The translations under genes and the position numbers were made by a program. A stretch of DNA of 64,000 bases, from assembly GCA_963841405.1 (NCBI GenBank), contig CAWJCM010000008.1, positions 1 to 64,000 of the forward strand, in the 5' to 3' direction. Numbering within the stretch: position 1 is the stretch's first letter; each line of letters opens with the position of its first letter. Shown here piece after piece: positions 34,095 through 42,180 of this stretch. The notes beneath the pieces are model-generated. The model ran no database searches, was not told the origin of the DNA, and saw only the letters and a program-made list of their open reading frames with translations. The stretch is from DATBLE01 sp963841405. GTDB lineage: Bacteria; Actinomycetota; Thermoleophilia; Gaiellales; Gaiellaceae.

Positions 34095-34984
34095 CGCAGA
34101 TCGAGGTATTCGTCTGCGCCGCTGACCGCGAGCCCCGGGGTCGGCCCGCCGCCGACCGCGTACACACGCGTACCGACGGCGACCACGCCGAGCCCGTGGC
34201 GCGGCGTGCGCAGGTCGGGCAGCCGCCGCCAGCCGCCTCGGCCGAGGTCCCACGCGTACACGGAGGCGATCGTCCCGGCCGGTTCCTCGCCGCCGACCGA
34301 GACGAGCCGGCCGGCCGCGACCGCGGCGCCGGTGCCGCCGCGCGGAGACGGGACGCCGGGGAGCCGCCGCCAGCGCCCCTCGCCCGGCGCCCAGCTCTCG
34401 AACGTCGCGACGTTGGTGTCATAGCCCGCCCTCCGGCCGCCGACGGCGTAGATCCGCCCGCCGGCGGCGGCGACGGCGAGGTGCTCGCGCGGTGTCGGCG
34501 ACGGCGCGACCGACCAGCGGTTCGTGCGCAGGTCGAGGGCGAAGGCCCGCCGGGCGAGACCGGCGGCGCCGACGCCTCCGACCACGTACAGCCGCCCGCC
34601 GACGACGGCGGCGCCTCCTGCCGCACGCGGCTCGGGCAGGCGCGGCAGGGCCTGCCACCGCCGACCGTCGAAGGCGAACACCGTTCGCAGCCGCTCTCCC
34701 GACCCGACACGCCCTCCGTAGCCGCCGGCGACGTACACACGGCCGCCGCCCGAGGCGACGAGCGGATGGTGGACGGCGGCGGGCAGGTCCGGCAGCCGGC
34801 GCCAGCGGCCTGTGGCCGGTGAGAACGCGTCGGCCCGCGCCGAGGGGACGCCCTCCGCCGTCAGCCCTCCGATCACCACGATCCGGCCACGGAGCACCGC
34901 CGCGCCGACCTCCGTTCGCGGTTGCGGGAGCGAAGCGGCGGTCAACCACGCGAGCGCCGCGACGGCCACCTGCGCCCAGATCAC
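34091..34984 (-). CDS. Kelch-repeat protein, exported
   Basis: The 297-residue protein has a hydrophobic N-terminus (VIWAQVAVAALAWLTAASLP) and then about six Kelch blades with the GG...W pattern, for example GRLYVVGGVG, GRIYAVGGRR and TRVYAVGGGPTPG. A six-bladed beta propeller is likely, acting at the cell surface with the downstream lipoprotein. No enzyme residues can be named. The GTG at 34984 overlaps the stop of the asparaginase gene. Confidence 0.85.
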   Translation of the reverse strand: MIWAQVAVAALAWLTAASLPQPRTEVGAAVLRGRIVVIGGLTAEGVPSARADAFSPATGRWRRLPDLPAAVHHPLVASGGGRVYVAGGYGGRVGSGERLRTVFAFDGRRWQALPRLPEPRAAGGAAVVGGRLYVVGGVGAAGLARRAFALDLRTNRWSVAPSPTPREHLAVAAAGGRIYAVGGRRAGYDTNVATFESWAPGEGRWRRLPGVPSPRGGTGAAVAAGRLVSVGGEEPAGTIASVYAWDLGRGGWRRLPDLRTPRHGLGVVAVGTRVYAVGGGPTPGLAVSGADEYLDLR

Positions 34985-35853
34985 GTTGCGATCTCCCCCA
35001 CCCGCTCGCCGCGGCTGTTCAGCAGCGGCGCCGCGCCGAAGCCGTCGTCGAGGCCGAGGAACGCCGCCAGCGCCGGCCGCAGCGCGCGCATGTTGCCGTC
35101 CTCGACCTTGAGCGCGATCCCGGCGCCCTCGGGCGTGGCGGCGCAGATCAGACCCTCCGCTCCGCCCTTGGCGATCCAGCCCGGTCGCAGGCGCATCAGG
35201 TCGGTATCGGTCGCGCCGCGCTCGTAACCGATCAGATCGGGGTGCGCGGTCATCGCGGCGACGATCCGCCCGCCGCCCTCGAGCAGCGCGAGGCGGGAGA
35301 ACGTATGTGCCATCCGTTCGAGACTCATCCCGAACGTGGGAACGCCGCAGCCGTCGACTCCGGTGGCCACCTCGTCCGGGTCGAGCTCCGCCGCGGTCGC
35401 GATCTCGCTCAGCAGCAGCTGCTGGAGCGGATGGTCCGCCAACCGGTAGCCCTCGACCGGCCAGCCGCGCGCCCGGCAGACGGCGAGAAAGCCCGCGTGC
35501 TTGCCGGAGCAGTTGTGCGAGAGCAGGCTTTGCCCGCGTCCCTCCTGCGGGCCGAGCTCGAGATCGGCCTCGGTCGCCGGCGCGCGCCCGAGCAGGCTGC
35601 GGGCGGCTTCGAGCTGCGGCGGCTCGGCCCGGTGCGACGCGCACGCGATCGCAAGCTCCACCTCGGTGACGTCGTCGCGCTCCCGGGCGAGCGGCAGCGC
35701 CTGGAGCGGCTTCGACGACGATCGGTAGAACGTGACCAGTCCGGGATCGCCCGCCGACTCGGTGATCAGCCCGTCCTCGACCACGACCCCATGCACCCGG
35801 TGCACGGCCTCGATCAGGCTCCCGCGACGCACCGTCACCGCGATTGCGTCCAC
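34981..35853 (-). CDS. L-asparaginase II family protein
   Basis: The 290-residue protein fits the asparaginase II family (PF06089-type), distinct from AnsA/AnsB. It has YRSSSKPLQALPL (likely catalytic Ser-Lys), IACASHRAEP, SHNCSGKHAGFLAVC and GVDGCGVPTFGMSL. It would hydrolyse asparagine to aspartate and ammonia in the cytoplasm. It lies 13 bases after the Fpg-type glycosylase gene and overlaps the Kelch gene by 4 bases. Confidence 0.9.
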   Translation of the reverse strand: MDAIAVTVRRGSLIEAVHRVHGVVVEDGLITESAGDPGLVTFYRSSSKPLQALPLARERDDVTEVELAIACASHRAEPPQLEAARSLLGRAPATEADLELGPQEGRGQSLLSHNCSGKHAGFLAVCRARGWPVEGYRLADHPLQQLLLSEIATAAELDPDEVATGVDGCGVPTFGMSLERMAHTFSRLALLEGGGRIVAAMTAHPDLIGYERGATDTDLMRLRPGWIAKGGAEGLICAATPEGAGIALKVEDGNMRALRPALAAFLGLDDGFGAAPLLNSRGERVGEIAT

Positions 35854-35866
35854 TGCCGCGACTAGC

Positions 35867-36694
35867 TCACTTCAGCAGACGGGACAGCCGCCGGTCCTTC
35901 AGGACCCGGTCGCCGGTCTGGCAGTGGCTGCAATAAAAGACCGTGTGCTCCTCGTAGTCGACGCGGGCGATGGGCGAGCCGCAGACGTAGCAGGGCTCCC
36001 CCAGCCGCTTGTGCACGCGGTAGACCTGCTTGTCGCCGGCTCCGCGTTCGCGCAGCTCGAGCCCACGTTCCAGCTCGTCGTCGATCGCCCCGGCGAGACG
36101 CTCGACCTCCCCCGGCTCGAGCTGGGTCGAGAGCGCGAAGGGCGACAGCCTCGCGTGATGGAGGATCTCGTTCGCCCAGGCGCGGCCGATGCCGGCGATC
36201 GCCTGCTGGTCGCGGAGCAGCGAGTGGAGCCGCCGCGAGTCCGCCCGCAGGATCTCCGCGAGCCGGTCGGCACTCAGCCCCGGCGCCTCGGGCCCGAGGT
36301 GGGCGAGCTCGGCCTCCGCCCCCTCGGGCGTGAGCAGCCAGACGCCGGCCCGCTTCTTCGGGCCTGCCTCCGTCAGGACGAGCTCGGCGCCGTCCTGGAA
36401 GCGGAGGCGGAAGGCGGGCGACTTCGGGCCCTTCTCGCCCGGCCGCAGGTAGCGGAGACGGCCGGCGGACATCAGATGCACGAGCAGTACGAGCTCGCCG
36501 TCGGCGGTCGGAAAGAGGAGCCGCTTCGCGCGCCGCCGGGCCCCGGCCAGGCGGCGCCCCTCCAGCGCCGAGAGCGGCGGGTCGAAGGTCTTGAGGGTGG
36601 CGACATGCGCCGGCCCGGCCTTCTCGACCGGGAACGCCGACACGGGCGCGTCGAGCGCGCGGCGCCATGCCTCCATCTCGGGCAGCTCGGGCAT
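35867..36694 (-). CDS. Fpg/Nei family DNA glycosylase
   Basis: The 275-residue enzyme begins MPELPEMEAW with the catalytic Pro2 and Glu3. It carries the H2TH region (GIGRAWANEILHHARLSPFAL) and a C-terminal zinc finger with Cys pairs at CYVC and CSHC. It excises oxidised bases and cleaves the abasic site. Whether it is Fpg (MutM) or Nei cannot be settled from these motifs. The frame is preceded by a 48-base gap to the kinase-like gene. Confidence 0.92.
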   Translation of the reverse strand: MPELPEMEAWRRALDAPVSAFPVEKAGPAHVATLKTFDPPLSALEGRRLAGARRRAKRLLFPTADGELVLLVHLMSAGRLRYLRPGEKGPKSPAFRLRFQDGAELVLTEAGPKKRAGVWLLTPEGAEAELAHLGPEAPGLSADRLAEILRADSRRLHSLLRDQQAIAGIGRAWANEILHHARLSPFALSTQLEPGEVERLAGAIDDELERGLELRERGAGDKQVYRVHKRLGEPCYVCGSPIARVDYEEHTVFYCSHCQTGDRVLKDRRLSRLLK

Positions 36695-36742
36695 TCCTCC
36701 CGGGAGGATAGAGCGGGAAGTGCGGCCAGCCGCGCCGCCGGG

Positions 36743-37321
36743 TCAGGAGAAGCGGATCGTGAGCGTCTCGCCGTGGAGCGCGACCGAACCCCCCAGACGC
36801 CGCAGATGGAGCACTGCGACCGCGGCGCCCAGGTCGCGGAGGTCCTCGCCGAGCACGACCGGCGCCGACGCCGGCGTGATCGGCGAGACGCGGAGCTCTG
36901 CGCCGTCGGCGACCACCGCCACCTGCTCCAGGCCGCCGTGCCGGAGCGCGCACTGGACGAGCGCCGCGACCGAGCGCGCGGCGTCCGTGTCGGTCTCGAC
37001 CGAGCCTCCGTCGCCGGACACGTCCACACGCTCCGCGCCGAGCTTCGCGGCAACCGCCTCGGCCAGCTCGCCCGTCGAGACCGGCAGCACCTTCGGCTCG
37101 TAACGGTCGCCCTCGATCCGTGCCGCCAGCGAAAGCTCGTCGACCAGCTCGGCGAGCTGCTGTGACGCCGTCTCGATCATCTGCGCGTACCCGGCGAGCT
37201 TCTCGTCGAGCCCCTCGGCACGGGCGATCGTGCGCGCGAAGCCGTACACCGTCGCCAACGGCGTGCGCAGGTCGTGGCAGGCCAGGCTGACGAGCTTCGG
37301 GAAGGTCGTTTCGTCGGTCAT
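36743..37321 (-). CDS. Histidine-kinase-like protein with degenerate ATPase domain
   Basis: The 192-residue protein has a HisKA dimerisation helix pair with LVSLACHDLRTPLATVYGF (phosphoacceptor His) at the N-terminus. The C-terminal part keeps the outline of an HATPase domain (LGAAVAVLHLRRLGGSVALHG), but the Asn box reads VQCALRHGG and the glycine boxes are not recognisable. It may act as a phosphotransfer or scaffold protein. The start lies 22 bases from the divergent folE2 start. Confidence 0.7.
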   Translation of the reverse strand: MTDETTFPKLVSLACHDLRTPLATVYGFARTIARAEGLDEKLAGYAQMIETASQQLAELVDELSLAARIEGDRYEPKVLPVSTGELAEAVAAKLGAERVDVSGDGGSVETDTDAARSVAALVQCALRHGGLEQVAVVADGAELRVSPITPASAPVVLGEDLRDLGAAVAVLHLRRLGGSVALHGETLTIRFS

Positions 37322-37343
37322 GTGCTGGTACGTTTGAGCATAG

Positions 37344-38321
37344 ATGGAGCGTTCGGATCTGCTGACCGGCACCACCGACCTCCAATCGTCGCAGCCCGAG
37401 GTCCGCATCGGTCTCTCGCGCGCCGGCGTGCGCGGCGTCAGCAAGGCGATCCGCCTCCGCCGTGGCCCGTACGAGAAGCTGGTCTTCGCCGAGATCTCGT
37501 GCTCGGTCGACTGCGATCCGCAGCAGCGCGGCGTGCACATGTCGCGCTTCCCCGAGCTGCTCGAGCAGACCGTCGACCAGCTGGTCATGGACGAGGCGCT
37601 GCTCGTCGAGGAGCTGGCCGAGCACATCGCCACCGCGGTGGCCGACCGACAGCACGCGCTGCGCGCCGAGGTCGAGGTGACCGCCCGCTACCCGATCCAG
37701 CGGGAAACGCCCGTGACCCGGATGCGGACGCAGGAGATGGTCTCTCTGATCGGGATCGCGGCCGCTTCCGAGACGGGGACGCGCCGCGTGATCGGCGTCG
37801 AGGCGACCGGGATCAACGCCTGCCCCTGCGCGCAGGGCCTGGTCCGGAACCGCGCCTCCGGGCGCCTGGCCGAGGCGGGCTTCGGCGAGAGCGACGTCGA
37901 GCGCATCCTCGAGCTCGTTCCGCTCGCGACGCACAACCAGCGCGGCCGGGGCACGCTGTACCTTGGCACCGACCATCCCGTGAACGCCGAGGACCTCGTC
38001 GAGATCGTCGAGCGGTCGATGAGCTCGCCGATCTACGAGCTGCTGAAGCGGCCCGACGAGCTGTTCGTGGTCGAGCACGCCCATCTCCAGCCGCGCTTCG
38101 TCGAGGACTCGGTCCGCGTCGCGCTGAAGGACGCGCTCGAGACGTACGGCGAGCTCGCCGACGGCGATTTCCTGTGGTCGCGGCAGGTCAACCTGGAGAC
38201 CATCCACACCCACGACGTGCTCGCCGAGCGTTACGGCACCGTCGCAGAGCTCCGAGCCGAACTGGAGCGCGGCGAGCGGCCGGCCCGGCACACCGAGCTG
38301 AGACAATGGCTGACGGGATGA
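37344..38321 (+). CDS. folE2: GTP cyclohydrolase I type IB (FolE2/MptA family)
   Basis: The 325-residue enzyme carries GINACPCAQ (metal-binding Cys), THNQRGRG and the C-terminal ETIHTHD region of the FolE2 family. It makes dihydroneopterin triphosphate from GTP, the first step of folate and deazapurine synthesis. FolE2 is often used when zinc is scarce because it accepts other metals. No canonical zinc-dependent FolE is in the window. It is followed by a 139-base leader with three hairpins before clpS. Confidence 0.9.
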   Translation: MERSDLLTGTTDLQSSQPEVRIGLSRAGVRGVSKAIRLRRGPYEKLVFAEISCSVDCDPQQRGVHMSRFPELLEQTVDQLVMDEALLVEELAEHIATAVADRQHALRAEVEVTARYPIQRETPVTRMRTQEMVSLIGIAAASETGTRRVIGVEATGINACPCAQGLVRNRASGRLAEAGFGESDVERILELVPLATHNQRGRGTLYLGTDHPVNAEDLVEIVERSMSSPIYELLKRPDELFVVEHAHLQPRFVEDSVRVALKDALETYGELADGDFLWSRQVNLETIHTHDVLAERYGTVAELRAELERGERPARHTELRQWLTG

Positions 38322-38345
38322 GCGTCGCTCGGCTCCGCCTCGATT

Positions 38346-38464
38346 CCGTGAGGGAAACCATGTTTCCCCCACGGACCCCCTCCTTCGAGAGGCCAACTTT
38401 CCCGGGGAACCTCCCGGTTCCCCTGGGCTCCCTCCCCGGTCATAGACCGAAGGTCGGCCTATGA
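38346..38464 (+). promoter_or_regulatory. Three consecutive hairpins between folE2 and clpS
   Basis: Hairpin 1 (38346-38374) has arms CCGTG-AGGGAAAC and GTTTCCC-CACGG around CAT. Hairpin 2 (38404-38423) is GGGGAACC-tccc-GGTTCCCC. Hairpin 3 (38440-38464) has 11-base arms TCATAGACCGA and TCGGCCTATGA with one mismatch, and its 3' arm contains the clpS ATG. Hairpin 3 could hide the start codon. No ligand-binding class is recognised. Confidence 0.55.
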
Positions 38465-38742
38465 GCCAGACGAAGGAGCGGCTCGACCGCGGCACCGGTA
38501 CCGGGCTCGGGCCGCCGTGGCACGTGATCGTCCTCAACGACAACCACAACACCTTCGACGGCGTCGCGGCCGCGCTCGCCACCGTCCTGCCCGACGTCTC
38601 GTTCGAGCAGGGCCTCGCGTACGCCAACCGGATCCACACGACGGGCGACGCGGTGGTCTGGTCGGGCCACCGCGAGGTGGCGGAGCACTACTGGAACGGA
38701 CTCAGGCGACGGGGCCTGACGATGGCCCCGCTCGAGAGCTAG
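38461..38742 (+). CDS. clpS: ATP-dependent Clp protease adaptor ClpS
   Basis: The 93-residue protein matches ClpS, with PPWHVIVLNDNHNTFDGV, FEQGLAYANRIHTTGDAVVWSGHREVAEHYWNGLRRRGLTMAP. It binds ClpA/ClpC and delivers N-end-rule substrates. The ATG lies in a hairpin, so translation may be controlled. The last 41 bases overlap plsY tail to tail. Confidence 0.9.
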   Translation: MSQTKERLDRGTGTGLGPPWHVIVLNDNHNTFDGVAAALATVLPDVSFEQGLAYANRIHTTGDAVVWSGHREVAEHYWNGLRRRGLTMAPLES

Positions 38743-39352
38743 GCGAATCTCGCCGGAACGACAGGCGGTGCTCGGTTCCGTGCAGGAGCCGGCCGATGTT
38801 CTCGCGGTGGAGCACGAAGATCGCGGCCGCGAGGGCGACCGTGAACGCGACGACTGCCCACGGGCTGCCTGTCAGCACCTCGAGCACCGGCATCAGGACG
38901 GCCACCGTCAGTGAGGCGAGCGAGGAGTAGCGGGTGACCAGGGCGACCAGGAGCCAGAGACCGGCGCCGATCGCGGCCGCCTTCGGAGCCAGCCCGAACA
39001 GGACGCCGCCGCCGGTGGCGACGACCTTTCCGCCGCGCTGGAAGCGCAGGAAGACCGGGCGATAGTTGCCGAGCAGCGCGGCGCTACCGGTGGCGACGGC
39101 CGCGCCGGCGCCCGAGACCTCCATCGCGATGTACGTCGGGGCGAAGCCCTTGGCCGCGTCGATCGCCATCACCGCCACCAGCATCCCCAGGCGGGCGGCA
39201 CCGCCGCCGAACGCCCGGGCGGCGTTCGTGGCCCCGATCGTACCGCTGCCGATCGTCCGGATGTCCACGCCCTTGAGCGCGCGGACGAGCCAGTATCCCG
39301 TCGGGATGCTGCCGGCGAGATAGCCGGCGGCGATCAGGAGTGCAAGCGTCAG
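38702..39352 (-). CDS. plsY: Acyl-phosphate:glycerol-3-phosphate acyltransferase PlsY, CTG start
   Basis: The conserved part (GSGTIGATNAARAFGG, RGGKVVATGGG, LHRENIGRLLHG) identifies PlsY, the membrane enzyme that acylates glycerol 3-phosphate. The first ATG/GTG/TTG in frame, a GTG at 39268, would lose the family's opening helix. Reading from a CTG at 39352 gives MTLALLIAAGYLAGSIP and TGYWLVRALKGVDIR, the expected N-terminus, with AGGGG upstream and the superoxide dismutase stop just before. The 216-residue length then fits the family. The C-terminus is extended over the clpS end. Confidence 0.85.
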   Translation of the reverse strand: MTLALLIAAGYLAGSIPTGYWLVRALKGVDIRTIGSGTIGATNAARAFGGGAARLGMLVAVMAIDAAKGFAPTYIAMEVSGAGAAVATGSAALLGNYRPVFLRFQRGGKVVATGGGVLFGLAPKAAAIGAGLWLLVALVTRYSSLASLTVAVLMPVLEVLTGSPWAVVAFTVALAAAIFVLHRENIGRLLHGTEHRLSFRRDSPSSRAGPSSGPVA

Positions 39353-39362
39353 CGTCCCCTAC

Positions 39363-39974
39363 TCACCGCAGGGGAATACCGTACCTCGCGACCCAGTCGT
39401 TCACGACGCTCCAGTCGAGGTTGGTGAAGAACGCCTCGATGTAGGACGCGCGGTCGGTCTGGAAGTCGAGGAAGTAGGCGTGCTCGTACACGTCGAGCGC
39501 GACGAGCGGGGTCGCGTTCCAGATCGGGAAGGTGTTCTGGGCGTCTCCGAGGTAGTTGAACAGCCGTCCCTCGTCCCAGTCGTAGGCCGTCCACGCCCAG
39601 CCCCGGCCGCCCATCCCCGTCGCCGTCAGGTCCGTCCGCCAGGCGTCGACCGAGCCGAAGTCGCGCGTGAGGAGCTGGGCGAAGGCACCGTCGGGGGCGC
39701 CGCCGTGCCCGCCCAGGTGCTCGAAGTAGATCTCGTGGTTCTTGATGCCGCCGATCGCGAACGTCAGGTCGACCTTCAGCGACCGCAGATCCGAGTACAC
39801 CTGGTTCGCGCTCGCGCGATCGACCTCGTCGAGCTTCCCGAGGATCTCGTTCCGCTTGGCGACGTAGCCCTGGTAGAGCCGGTAGTGGGCCTCGATGGTC
39901 TCGCGGGAGATCCCGTCGAGCTCGAGAAGGCCGGCCTTCAGCTCCCGCGCGACGATCTGCTCGTAGGTACTCAT
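39363..39974 (-). CDS. Fe/Mn-type superoxide dismutase
   Basis: The 203-residue protein has the four metal ligands His30, His80 (GGIKNHEIYFEHLGG), Asp161 and His165 (DVYEHAYFLD) of the Fe/Mn dismutase family. The first-ligand motif is EAHYRLYQGYV, not the usual HHxxYV, so the sequence is divergent. It detoxifies superoxide in the cytoplasm. The ATG at 39974 is preceded by AAAGGA. It is probably co-transcribed with plsY, whose start lies 10 bases after its stop. Confidence 0.88.
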   Translation of the reverse strand: MSTYEQIVARELKAGLLELDGISRETIEAHYRLYQGYVAKRNEILGKLDEVDRASANQVYSDLRSLKVDLTFAIGGIKNHEIYFEHLGGHGGAPDGAFAQLLTRDFGSVDAWRTDLTATGMGGRGWAWTAYDWDEGRLFNYLGDAQNTFPIWNATPLVALDVYEHAYFLDFQTDRASYIEAFFTNLDWSVVNDWVARYGIPLR

Positions 39975-40167
39975 CGGTTCCTTTCCTGCGGAATTCTTTC
40001 GCAAGCGACGCGGGCAAAGCCGGCGCCGCGCGGAAGGCGATTCTACGCGAACGCGCGGCCAGCATAGTCGCTCCTCAAACCGAGCGGGCGCCGAGCGCGT
40101 AACAAGGACGATGGGCTGCTCCGACGCCGTCGCTCTCCGCTTGCCGTCGCGCGCCGAAGGCGCGACG

Positions 40168-40722
40168 ATGCCGCAAGTGTCCGCGATGCAGCCGACCGAC
40201 GAGGAGTTGCTCGCGCGCGTCGCCGACGGCGACCGCGACGCGTTCGGCGACCTCTACCAGCGCTATGCCCGGGCGGTGCTCGGACTCGCGATCCGGCGCC
40301 TGGGCGACCGGGGTCGCGCCGAGGACGCGGTGCAGGAGGCGTTCGCGTCGGTGTGGCGGGCGGCGCGAAGCTACAAGCGTGACCGCGGTCCGGTCGCTCC
40401 CTGGCTCTACGCGGTCGCCCGGAACGCGATCGCCGACCGCGGGCGCGCACGCACGGAGCTGCCGGCCGAGCCGACGGACTCGCCGTCGGACGAGCCCGGC
40501 CCGCCCGAGCAGGCCGAGCAGTCCTGGGTCGCGTATCGAGTTCACCGGGCGATGGAGGAGCTGCCGGAGAGCGAGCGGACCGTCCTGGAGCTCGCCTACT
40601 GGAGCGAGCTGTCGCAGAGCGAGATCTCGGATTATCTAGCCATCCCGCTCGGTACCGTGAAGACGCGCACGCGGAGCGGCCTACGCCGGCTCTCGGAGGC
40701 GCTCGAGGAGGAGCTGGGATGA
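40168..40722 (+). CDS. ECF-type RNA polymerase sigma factor
   Basis: The 184-residue protein has sigma region 2 (DAFGDLYQRYARAVLGLAIR, AEDAVQEAFASVWRAA) and region 4 (LPESERTVLELAYWSELSQS, SDYLAIPLGTVKTR) without region 3. In-frame ATGs at 40111, 40168 and 40186 make the N-terminus uncertain. The 40111 start adds a Ser/Arg-rich stretch and is less likely. Its stop overlaps the anti-sigma start as ATGA, so the two are coupled. Confidence 0.9.
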   Translation: MPQVSAMQPTDEELLARVADGDRDAFGDLYQRYARAVLGLAIRRLGDRGRAEDAVQEAFASVWRAARSYKRDRGPVAPWLYAVARNAIADRGRARTELPAEPTDSPSDEPGPPEQAEQSWVAYRVHRAMEELPESERTVLELAYWSELSQSEISDYLAIPLGTVKTRTRSGLRRLSEALEEELG

Positions 40723-41330
40723 GCAGGAAGACCCCCGATTTCTTCGACCTCGTCGGCGACGAGGGCACGCCCGAGGAGCTGGCACAGCTCCGGCGGGCCC
40801 ACGACCTGCTGCTCGCGGCCGGGCCGCCGCCGGAGCTTTCGCCGCGTCTCGCCGAGGCACCGGCGGCCGCGCGCAGCCGGGGCCGCCCGGCGTGGGGCCG
40901 GCGAAAGGGTGCCGCGTTCCTGCTGGCAGGCGGCGTCGCCGCCGCGGCCTTCGGGATCGGCTATCTCGTCGGCGACCGGGGCGAGAGCGACTTCCAGGCA
41001 AGGGGCACCCCGATCGAGATGCACCCACCGGCGTCGAGCAGCCCGAGCACGGCCCGCGCGTCGGTCCTGGTCGGCGACCGCGACGAGGTCGGCAACTGGC
41101 CGCTGCTCGTCCGGGCCAGCGGGCTGAAGCCGCTCCCGAAAGGGCAGTGGTACGAGCTCTACCTGACGCGCCAGGGCAAGATCCTCGCCTGGTGCGGCGC
41201 CTTCAACGTCAAGGGGGCCGGACGGACGACCGTGCACTTCTCGGTCCCGTACAAGCTGAAGGGCTTCGACGGCTGGGTGGTGACGACCAGCAAGTCGCAA
41301 CCACGGCCGCAGGTGCTCCTGACGACGTGA
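40719..41330 (+). CDS. RskA-like membrane anti-sigma factor
   Basis: The 203-residue protein has a cytoplasmic N-terminus of about 60 residues, one membrane helix (AAFLLAGGVAAAAFGIGYLVG), and an outer domain with ARASVLVGDRDEVGNWPLLVRASGL and LPKGQWYELYLTRQGK, the anti-sigma-K factor RskA C-terminal pattern. The N-terminal HxxxCxxC zinc motif of ZAS proteins is missing. It should hold the upstream sigma factor at the membrane. Confidence 0.82.
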   Translation: MSRKTPDFFDLVGDEGTPEELAQLRRAHDLLLAAGPPPELSPRLAEAPAAARSRGRPAWGRRKGAAFLLAGGVAAAAFGIGYLVGDRGESDFQARGTPIEMHPPASSSPSTARASVLVGDRDEVGNWPLLVRASGLKPLPKGQWYELYLTRQGKILAWCGAFNVKGAGRTTVHFSVPYKLKGFDGWVVTTSKSQPRPQVLLTT

Positions 41331-41336
41331 CCAGGA

Positions 41337-41415
41337 GGGACAGGCCGTGGCCTGTCCCGGGCCTTCGACCGGCGCCACCGCAAAGGCAGGGGTCGGATTG
41401 AAGTCCGGCCCCTGC
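41337..41415. repeat. Two hairpin repeats between anti-sigma gene and thyX
   Basis: GGGACAGGCC and GGCCTGTCCC (41337-41358) form a ten-base stem with a two-base centre. GCAGGGGTCGGA and TCCGGCCCCTGC (41386-41415) form a twelve-base stem with one mismatch and a six-base loop. They lie between convergent genes and could terminate both, but they also look like REP-type elements. Confidence 0.7.
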
Positions 41416-41420
41416 TCCGT

Positions 41421-42128
41421 TCACGGCGCCGTGCGGTCGTTCGCCACGAACGCCGCGTGCGTGACCGGCATGTGCTCGGCGAAGAACTGCTCGACCGCCT
41501 CCGCGTACCGGGTGATCTCGCGCTGGGCCGTCTCGGCTGCGCGGAGCGAGACGAAGTTCATCAGCGAGCGCGCGTTGATCGTCCAGTAGAACTCGGTGTA
41601 GGCGCCGACCGGCATCACGCACCGGGCGAGCTCGCGGGCGACACCGAGCTCGACGAGCCGTTCGTACGTCTCGAACGCGGCGTCGTAGACGGCGCGGAGC
41701 TCGTCCCGCGTGCGCTCGGCGAGCTCCGGCTCGACCGGCTCGAAGGTGTAGGCGCCGGGCTTGCCGACCTGTGTGCGCACGTCCTCCGGCGCCGGGACGT
41801 AGAAGTCGTCGGTCGCCTTCGCGTATCTCATACTGAATTCGTTGAAAGAGCCGACCCGGTGTCGCATCCATTCGCGCGCGACGAAGATCGGGCAACGGAT
41901 GTGGAAGCGGAACGAGTTGTGCTCGAAGGGCGTCCCGTGCCGGTCGCGCATCAGAAAGCGGATCAGCCCCTCGTCGGACTCGTCCAGCTCGTCCTTCCGG
42001 CGCGCAAACGACACTCGAGCGCCGTTCACGACCGAGAGGTCGCTCGCCATCATCCCGTCCAGGCGCACGAACCCGTGGTCGAGGACGCGGATCGTGTTCT
42101 CGGGTATCACGTCGGTCGTGACCGCCAC
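41421..42128 (-). CDS. thyX: FAD-dependent thymidylate synthase ThyX
   Basis: The 235-residue enzyme carries the ThyX motif RHRVGSFNEFSMRY and the flanking FLMRDRHGTPFEHNSFRFHI and YTEFYWTINARSLMNF segments. It makes dTMP from dUMP using flavin and methylene-tetrahydrofolate. The start is a GTG at 42128; another GTG at 42110 is equally compatible. It is divergent from the frameshifted acetyltransferase-like gene. Confidence 0.93.
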   Translation of the reverse strand: MAVTTDVIPENTIRVLDHGFVRLDGMMASDLSVVNGARVSFARRKDELDESDEGLIRFLMRDRHGTPFEHNSFRFHIRCPIFVAREWMRHRVGSFNEFSMRYAKATDDFYVPAPEDVRTQVGKPGAYTFEPVEPELAERTRDELRAVYDAAFETYERLVELGVARELARCVMPVGAYTEFYWTINARSLMNFVSLRAAETAQREITRYAEAVEQFFAEHMPVTHAAFVANDRTAP

Positions 42129-42180
42129 CGGACGCCCGAGTCTAGCGGCGGCACAGGTCGACGCCGTTATCGTCCGGCCG

